Shown in pieces: positions 56,442 to 64,000 of a DNA stretch of 64,000 bases (position 1 is its first letter; each line of letters opens with the position of its first letter). The notes below the pieces were generated by a model. It made no database searches and was not told the origin of the DNA. It saw only the letters and a list, made by a program, of their open reading frames with translations. The stretch is from assembly GCF_008831285.2 (NCBI RefSeq), contig NC_045148.1:14426802-14490801 (forward strand), in the 5' to 3' direction. A program made the translations under genes and the position numbers. The DNA is from Nymphaea colorata. Lineage: Eukaryota > Streptophyta > Magnoliopsida > Nymphaeales > Nymphaeaceae.

Positions 56442-59400
56442 ATGGCAGAAAGGGGAGAGGTCATTCTAAAGGAACGCAATGATGACGACATTAGTACAGG
56501 AAGCCCATATTATGTTCATCATTCTGATGGACCAGGTACCATTTAGTCTCTAATGTCTTGACAGGAGATAACTATATGATGTGGAGGAAGGCCATGACAA
56601 TGGCCCTTTCTGCCAAAAACAAGTTAGGATTTGTCGACGGATCCATCGCCAAGCCTAACAGCCCTATCTTCCTCAAAATTACATGGGAAAGATGCAACAA
56701 CTTGGTTCAATCTTGGATTTTAAACTCCATCCATAAAGATATCTTGGCTAGTGTAATTCATGCCAAGACTGCTGCCCAAATTTGGAGTGATCTTGAGGCT
56801 CGATTTTCTCAAGCCAATGGCCCACGCATTTACCAAATACAATTTCAGATAATGAATTGCAAGCAAAATCAATCGTCTATTGCAGCTCATTACACAAGAA
56901 TGAAGGGATTATGGGATGAGTTAGCCCTCTATGCTAATATCCCTGATTGTTCGTGTGGTACCATGAAGGCTATTGAGAATCTTCACCAACAAGATCAACT
57001 TATGCAGTTCTTGATGGGCCTTAATGATAGCTATGCAGCCATTAAAAGCCAACTCTTGTTGATGGATCCGCTTCCTACTATAGCCAAAGCTTATTCTCTT
57101 CTTATTCAGGAGGAGAAACAAAGGGATGTGAATATGGTACATGCTCAGGAAAAGGTCTCTATTCTTACAACGCAGCCTTCACCACAAATGTATGAAAGAA
57201 ACAAAAACAGTCAGACCAAGGAGAGAGGAAGACCACGTATGAAATGCGAACATTGTGGTAAAATTGGATACATCAAAGCTAAGTGTTACTTTCTTGTTGG
57301 TTTCCCTAACAGGTCTGGTTCTTCTAATGCATTGACAAAGCCAAAGGCTAACGCTGCCCTAGGAACTGCATCCACCGATCAACCCAATGAGCAACTATTC
57401 AAAAAATTCCTTGACTTCATGGAGAACTCTAATCAAGGTACCATTGAACCCAGAGCTAACCTCTCAGGTAAATACTCCTCACCCATTTCATGCCTTAAAC
57501 AATCATGGATCCTTGACACCGGTGCAACCCACCATATCACTAACGTTATCTGCAACCTTTATGAACTCATCCCCACCAGTCACCCTCCTATCAGTCTACC
57601 AAATAGGTCCAAAGTCAATGTCACCCATATAGGTGACATTCATTTGAGCCCTAAGATAACACTGAAAAATGTTCTTTATGTTCCTACCTTTGCATTCAAC
57701 TTGATATCTATTCCTAAACTCTGTAGTGATTTAAGATGTGATGCAACATTTAGTGAGAACTCTTGTGTGGTGCAGGACCGTCACTCGACGACTATGATTG
57801 GAATGGGTAGATTACAGAATGGATTGTATGTCCTAGATGAAACAAATCTCAGCATAAACTTAGCTACCACCAAATCTGCTCCATGGCATCTTCGGCTCGG
57901 GCATGCTTCTGATTCCAAACTTTCTATTTTATCTCGTTTGAACCTTATTGACACTTGTAGATCTGTTGATACATGTGATATTTGCCTTGTTGCTAAGAAC
58001 ACTAGACTTCATTTTCCCAACAGTACTATTTCAACACATGCTCCTTTTGACTTAATTCATTGTGATGTGTGGGGAAGTTATCACACGCCTTCATTGACTG
58101 GTGCACATTATTTTCTAACTATAGTTGATGATTTTTCCCGATCGACATGGATTTATCTTATGAGATATAAATCTGAAGTTTTTGGAGTCATTAAAAATTT
58201 TGTCGCACTTATTGAAAACCAGTTTCGAACTAGAATCAAAATTCTTAGAAGTGACAATGGAACTGAATTCTTTTCACAAGAGATGAATAACTTTTTTCAT
58301 GAAAAAGGCATTGATCGTCAACATAGTTGTGTTGCGACTCCTCAACAAAATGGTGTGGTCGAACGCAAGCATCGAGACCTCTTAAACATGGCACGAGCAT
58401 TGATTTTTCAAGCTAAACTACCCATAAAATGTTGGGGAGAATGTGTCACCACTGCTGCTTACATTATCAATAGGTTACCATCCAGTGCATTAAATAATAA
58501 AACTCCATATGAAGTTTTATACAAACGCACACCAAACTACAAACATATGCGTGTTTTTGGATGTCTATGTTATGCCTACAATATTCATAAAGATCACAAG
58601 TTTGACTTAAGGGGAAGGCGATGCATATTTCTTGGATATCCATATGGTCAATCAGCTTACAAGGTTTATGATCTTGAAAGTGGATCGTTGTTCACCAGTA
58701 GAGACATCAGATTTTGTGAGAATCATTTTCCATATAAAAATGAAGTGCAGACTGGGGACAATGAACAAGTGGTTCTTCCTTTACCATTCAATGATTATGT
58801 CTCAGGAGAACATGAGTTTCTTTCAAGCCCAAGCAAACCTCTTAACAATATTCCATCAAATCTAGATGATGAGACCAACCCAGATCTCATTCCTCAATCC
58901 ATTGAACCTACTCATAATGATTCAATCCAGCTTCGCAGATCTATGCGACCTAGGCATATACCAACTCATCTCAAGGACTACAAATGTTTCTCAATCTTGC
59001 CCAGTTTCAACCATTTGTTGAAGAGTGAAGGGACAAGCCCCACAAAAGGTACTCGTTACCCGATTGCACAATGTCTTGATATCACTAACTTCAATTCCAA
59101 CTACAAGTGTTTCATGTCTACCCTCCTTGAGCAATGTGAACCTTCATCCTTTGCCCAAGCCATGCAGGACCTTAGATGGCGTGATGCTATGAAGGCTAAA
59201 ATTGATGCATTAGAAGTCAACCATACCTGGACTGTGACAAAACTTTCTCCTGGCAAAGTTCCCATAGGCTGCAAATGGGTATTCAAAATCAAATACCAAT
59301 CTGATGGCTCTATCGAACGATACAAGGCCCGCTTAGTCGCAAAAGGGTATACACAAACAGAAGGAATTGATTACAATGAGACTTTTGCTCCAGTCGCCAA

Positions 59401-60676
59401 GATCTCTACTATTCGATGTCTTTTGACTATTGCCGCTATTCAAAAGTGGCACTTGTTTCAAGTTGATGTTAATAACGCCTTCTTACATGGTGATCTAGAA
59501 GAAGAAGTTTATATGCAATTGCCTCCTGGATTTAGTCGACAAGGGGAGGAAGGAATGACATGTCGCCTCAACAAGTCTATATATGGGCTTAAACAGTCTT
59601 CTCGAAATTGGTTTTCCAAACTTGCTACATTTCTCAAAGACATGGGCTATATTCAATCCAAGGCAGATTACTCATTATTTTCCAAGATCGGCACTAGAGG
59701 ACGAACATTTGTTGCAGTGTATGTCGATGACATCATCATTGCAGGGGATGATTTGAATGCAATCAATTCCCTAAAGCACATGATGAATGAAAGATTCAAG
59801 CTGAAAGATTTAGGCAGACTCAGATATATTCTTGGCATAGAATTAGCTACTTCAAATGATGGTATCTTCTTATCTCAAAAGAAATATCTTCTCAACATAC
59901 TCCATGAGACAGGGTACATGGAAGCAAAACCATGTGAGACACCTATGGAACAACACATAAAGCTTGACAATGAAAAGGGAGACATCCTCAAAGATCCAAA
60001 TCATTATAGAAAAGTGATTGGGAAACTAATATATCTGACCTTAACAAGGCCAGACATTGTTCACACAGTCCACATCTTGAGCCAATTTATGAGTCAACCA
60101 CGAGTGCCGCATAAAGAAGCCATGAACCGTTTATTGAAATATCTGAAGGGAACTGTTGGATATGGAGTTATGTTGTCATCAAAGGGGCCGATTCACCTCA
60201 AAGCATATTGTGATTCAGATTGGGCTTCATGTCCAATGACACGAAGATCTACAAGTGGATATTGCACCATGATTGGGAATAGTCCTATCACTTGGAAAAC
60301 CAAGAAGCAAACAACAGTCTCTAGATCATCTGCAGAGGCAGAATACAGGTCTATGGCTCTTGTCACATGTGAGCTTATTTGGCTAAAGGCTTTACTCAAA
60401 GATCTCGGGATCGTCCACAAAGAGCCCATGACGTTATTCTGTGACAACCAAGCTGCAATGCATATTGCAGCCAATCCAGTGTTTCATGAGAGAACAAAAC
60501 ACATCGAAATAGATTGTCATGTGGTGAGAGATAAGATTCAGAATGGAGACATCCAAACTCAATTTGTTCCCACAACTAAACAAGTTGCAGACATGTTTAC
60601 CAAGCCCTTGGGACGAGAAGCATTCCACAGTCTGAGAAGCAAGTTGGCGCTTGGCAATCCGGGAGCGTCAACTTGA
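56442..60676 (+). pseudogene. Copia gag-pol polyprotein with one N-terminal frameshift
   Basis: An ATG at 56442 opens a gag N-terminus (MAERGEVILKERNDDD) that hits a stop at 56544-56546. The rest of the polyprotein continues in another frame from about 56546 (TGDNYMMWRKAM) without interruption to 60676, about 1370 codons. A one-base loss in the T run near 56541-56545 explains this. Domains: gag; zinc knuckle CEHCGKIGYIKAKC with Tyr in place of the usual His; protease ILDTGATHHI; integrase with HCDVWGSY, VDDFSRSTW, LRSDNGTEF and QNGVVERKH; reverse transcriptase with FQVDVNNAFLHGDLEEEVYM and VYVDDIIIAGDD; RNase H with YCDSDWASCPMTRRST and FCDNQAAMH. The enzymes look whole, but gag is probably not expressed normally. 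Confidence 0.88.
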
Positions 60677-60683
60677 AGGGGAG

Positions 60684-60911
60684 TGTTGAAAAGATGTGCC
60701 TTATCTAGATAAGGCGGATAAGGTGGATCAATCTTCTTAAGATCTTATCTAAAGCTAATCCTTGATCTTAGGCAACATTAGAGGTTTTTATGTATATCAC
60801 CAAAATCAAAGACTATATATATTGTGTAGTCGACAATGAATAAATCAATTTCTTCCTCTTCTCTCGTTTTCCTCTTTTCCCTCTTGTTCTCTTCTTTCAC
60901 AATCTCTAACA
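60684..60911 (+). repeat. 3' LTR of copia element near P4H
   Basis: TG...CA, 228 bp, followed by TSD CGATC. Longer than the 5' LTR by two internal segments. Confidence 0.92.
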
Positions 60912-61310
60912 CGATCCCCACGTTGGGACTTCCCCCTTTTCCCTCGTTCTATGATTCTATCTTCGTCTTCTTCCGATCTCCGGAGCCAGAAACATAGACG
61001 GAGTACGAGACCGGAGAGAGAGAAAGAAAAGAACTGTCGTTTCTTTCTTGTCTGGGGCCCCAAAACTTTGGTTGGGTAGCGTTTGACGCATTGGAAATGT
61101 AATATTCAACCGGAAAATTAATTCAAATTTTAAAAAAAAATTCCTTCCCATCAAACAAGGGAAGGGAAAAATAGCCGTTGAACCCATTTCCGGCTATTTT
61201 TTTCCAGAAACTTTTTTCCGCCGGAGAGCCGGAAAAAAATTTCTTGAAATATTTTTCTGCCCGTTGGGCTTCTCCGCGCGTCTCTCTCCTCGTCTTCCTC
61301 TTCTCATCCT

Positions 61311-61391
61311 TCGCAGCTGCCTCACCCTGCTCATCCTCCGCACCTGCCTCACCCTGCTCATCCTTCGCACCTGCCTTACCCTGCTACTTCC
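61311..61391. repeat. 27-bp minisatellite, three units
   Basis: Units follow CGCAGCTGCCTCACCCTGCT / CGCACCTGCCTCACCCTGCT / CGCACCTGCCTTACCCTGCT, each about 27 bp. Confidence 0.85.
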
Positions 61392-62616
61392 TCAACCCCC
61401 ACCGCACCATCAACACCATTGTCCTCCGCAGCTGCCTCACCCTCTCACTCTCTCACTGGAAACCCTCGTTCGAAACCCTTGCGTCTTTTTTTCACCCAAC
61501 CTGCCTTCATGAAGCCTTTCCCCTTCTCTCCCTGCTGCTACCTCAGATGCATCCGTCCCCAACACAGCGTTCTTCCTCCTGCACAGCCTTCAGACCAGTG
61601 GCTTGATTTGGGCATCTCCTCAGCAGCGCAGTGTATAACAGGGGTGAAAGGTATGTCTCTCTCTCAATCTCTTCCTCTGTCGTTTTCTCACCGTCCATTG
61701 CAGCCTATGTTTATGCATTCCTTTGTAGGTTTTGAAGTGTGAATCTCCTGATCAATTGTTGATGCATCCTGGAATCCTGTTACAATTGATAGGAGAACGA
61801 TATTTTGGTTCTAATTTTGAAAAACCCTTTCATGACAGTTCATGATATTTGTTTTCCTCATTCCCCTATTTACTGTTAGTTGTTTCCCCTTATACTGTTA
61901 GTTGTTTCCCTTTTATGCTTGCTTGTAGTCATTCCCAATTGGACCAGACACCAAGTATGATATATCTTAACCCATCCCATTATTCCCATAGCCAGGTTCC
62001 ACTCAGGCCTTAGAAAAGTTACAGAGCGGCATTTGGTTGTTTTAGATCAATTCTCTCACACACACTCTCTATCTCCCCTTGTTCCTGTCATCCTATTTTG
62101 GGTTTTTCGGTCCAAACGTGAGCTTCTATGAACTTTCATTTTTCAAATGGGGAGTTTTTAAGGGGAAATGGTATTCCTAAGGAAACCTTTTAGGAGCCCT
62201 CCCTGTGTCCCTCTGACCACCATTATGGTGGAGTCTCCAGCGAAACTGACGATAAGCTCCCCTATTTTGAGGCAGTAACCGGCAACCAAAGATGCAGGAT
62301 TCTGTGGAGTATATAAGTTTTTCAAGACTGATTAAAATCTTTACTGTAGATTGTTCTTAAGTCCTCTGACATTTATAGGGTGTTAGAGTCCATCCTACTT
62401 GAAGAGCAGACATCCCGAGATGTGGAATTGTAGGCCCAAATTGTTGAGCTCGTCTGTGATGCCAATTTAACATTTTCACCCAAAACTGACCCCAACTCTC
62501 TGTTTGACAGGTCTCAACACATCCCATACCTTTCATGGTTCACCTCTTAAGAAGGCTATGAACCTGGAAATTTATAGTGTGAGATATATATATATGAGCT
62601 TCTCTGAAAATTTTAA

Positions 62617-62919
62617 ATTTGGGTCTATTTTCAGGTTCTTTCTCATATATGTGTGTGTATGTTTGTGTGAGTGAGAGAAGGAGAGAGTTAACGTAAGCAG
62701 CTAAGTCTGCTGCACGGTGATAAGCATGAGGCATGTTTGGACCTTACCTGCTATACTCCCCAAATAGGTGAATGTTTGTTCCAGTGACATACTGAAATAT
62801 GAAAAAGGAACAAGTTGTTGGCTCACCTCTTGCAGACAATTATTCCGGTTATTGCAGTAACTTTATGGCAGTAACTTATTACGGTGCAGCAGACTTAGCT
62901 GAAAATAGACCCAAATGGA
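62617..62919. repeat. Fold-back repeat with an interrupted left arm
   Basis: The right arm (62884-62915) reads GTGCAGCAGACTTAGCTG followed by AAAATAGACCCAAAT. Its complement is found in two parts on the left: ATTTGGGTCTATTTTCAG (62617-62634) and CAGCTAAGTCTGCTGCAC (62698-62715), split by about 63 bp containing (TG)n and (GA)n. Probably a non-autonomous DNA element; no TSD assigned. Confidence 0.7.
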
Positions 62920-63142
62920 ACAAACATTGAAAACAACTTATTCTAATTTTTAGTATATAAATTCTCCTAACGTTCAGAGAAGGAAGGAGACCCTTATCAA
63001 TATGTGTGTCGTAAGGGCTAGGATGTTGCAGGATCAATTCAATGTGAGCATGAATCATGTTATTGTTGTTTTATGTGTCTACGTTTGTGCTTGTTACTGT
63101 TGTTTTATGTGATACATCAATCTTTCTCTTTCTATAAAATCT

Positions 63143-63310
63143 AGAAATATGTTTCTTATATCAAACTAAGAAATATATTTCTGGAAATATGTTTCTTTAT
63201 CATCAAACACAGAAATATATTTCCATCACACACACACCAAAATGAGAATCAGAAAGATTTTTCTCATTCCATTTTTTCAGGAAATATATTTCCAGAAATA
63301 TATTTCCAAT
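63143..63310. repeat. Cluster of GAAATATATTTC palindromes
   Basis: Six copies of GAAATATRTTTC lie near 63145, 63171, 63184, 63212, 63281 and 63295. The A version is a perfect 12-bp palindrome. CATCAAACAC recurs near 63201 and 63326. Confidence 0.75.
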
Positions 63311-64000
63311 TCCATATTTCCAGGTCATCAAACACCTAGCATAGTTTGTACTTCGTAAAAATAGTGTACAGCAACCACGGGGATTTGAAACCAGACCCTT
63401 TTTTGCACGAGCCGCCTTGCAAGCTCGCTTGTGTTGTCCTTTCCGATAATAAATTAGATTTGATTGCGAGCAAATAGTAAATGCTACCATTTTCCCCATT
63501 TACGTTGGTTTGGAAAATTTTGGAAGAAGATACAAGTCCCCTTTCTCTTCACAATAAACAATCATCTGGATTCTGGAAATAGCACAACTCCCAAAAAGAC
63601 AGAGAAATGGGGAACAAGCAGGTTGGACTCAGGTGAGATTCGGGACTGATTGAGCCCGACTTATCCCACTTTGGACTCCAAATTATTTTGCTTAACCTGG
63701 ATCCTACTAGCATTCCATCCATTTTACTTATGATAAGTTTCAGAATTCAGCAATGTTTGGATTTAATTCAAGTTCAAATGCAGATTCTATACAGAATCTA
63801 CATTCAAATTATTAGTCGAATTCCATTTCATCACCAAATCCAAATTCAAGCTGACAATCAAATAGACAAAACACATCAACATCCCTAGAAAGAAGCTTAA
63901 CTGTTGTAAGGATGTTGAATGGATCAGATGTATTCTCGGCCAAGAATGGACAATATTATATTCTCAGGATTGAACATGTACACAGATGCCCAAAAGTTAG

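Larger units (their letters stand above)
55413..60911 (+). mobile_element. Copia element in the upstream region of P4H
   Basis: LTRs 55413-55617 (205 bp) and 60684-60911 (228 bp) start TGTT and end CTCTAACA. TSD CGATC is at 55408-55412 and 60912-60916. PBS TGGTATCAGAGCA begins at 55618; a purine tract GAAGGGGAG precedes the 3' LTR. The LTRs differ by several substitutions and two indels of about 12 and 24 bp, so the insertion is older than the one in AKT1. It lies in opposite orientation to the P4H gene and separates its ATG from its original upstream DNA by 5.5 kb. Confidence 0.95.
60917..64000. other. Intergenic DNA upstream of P4H, repeats only
   Basis: The first bases (from 60912) are the displaced continuation of the P4H upstream region. 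No gene is recognised further on. A pyrimidine-rich open frame at 61178-61606 is explained by the 27-bp repeat within it. At 63370-63440 a phrase GGGGATTTGAAACCAGACCC resembles tRNA-derived or transposon-end sequence. Confidence 0.45.

Noticed and set aside
61178-61606. 142-codon Ser/Pro/Cys-rich frame
   Set aside because: Its content comes from a 27-bp repeat (TGCCTCACCCTGCTCATCC) and pyrimidine-rich DNA.
1-64000. CRISPR arrays, bacterial operons, phage or plasmid features
   Set aside because: Spliced plant genes and plant transposons show this is eukaryotic nuclear DNA; the direct repeats seen are minisatellites, MITE-internal words or microsatellites.

Overview
This is nuclear DNA of a flowering plant. 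The evidence is a spliced AKT1-type potassium-channel gene with the usual plant domain order, a spliced plant-type prolyl 4-hydroxylase gene, plant Ty1/copia elements primed from initiator tRNA-Met, a plant hAT transposon and AT-rich intergenic DNA full of (TA)n. I cannot name the species from sequence alone.

Layout. 1-5397: decayed copia element on the minus strand, running off the left edge and sitting in the 3' UTR of a partial inverted copy of the AKT1 last exon (5398-5817, minus). 5818-13935: intergenic DNA with MITEs and microsatellites. 13944-24192: a hAT element whose transposase half has been tandemly duplicated, giving two almost identical 829-residue transposase ORFs between one pair of terminal inverted repeats, with an 8-bp target duplication TATATAGG. 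24211-24637: a MITE with a perfect 8-bp target duplication. 28420-35181: a complete copia element with 5-bp TSD and a stop-ridden polyprotein; its 5' leader resembles that of the first element. 37580-48549: an AKT1-like K+ channel in 11 exons (869 codons), whose third intron (about 94 bp originally) now carries a copia element at 39992-45268 with apparently identical LTRs and an uninterrupted 1436-codon polyprotein. 48550-52794: gene-free DNA with several short tandem duplications. 52795-55352, minus: a prolyl 4-hydroxylase gene in which one internal catalytic-domain exon could not be found. 55413-60911: a fourth copia element inserted 60 bp upstream of that gene's ATG. 60917-64000: intergenic DNA with fold-back repeats.

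Only two host genes are supported. AKT1-type channels carry root K+ uptake at the plasma membrane; prolyl 4-hydroxylases modify cell-wall glycoproteins in the ER/Golgi. They show no functional link and are not co-oriented. The main biology of the window is transposon activity: both genes are hit by copia insertions, and the channel has shed a high-identity inverted fragment about 43 kb away.

The strongest unusual signals are the composite two-transposase hAT element with a microhomology junction in TATATA, the very young copia inside AKT1, and a copia leader architecture (two palindromes plus a degenerate GACCGGTTC array) shared by two elements with unrelated LTRs. All similarity statements come from reading by eye; no database search was run.
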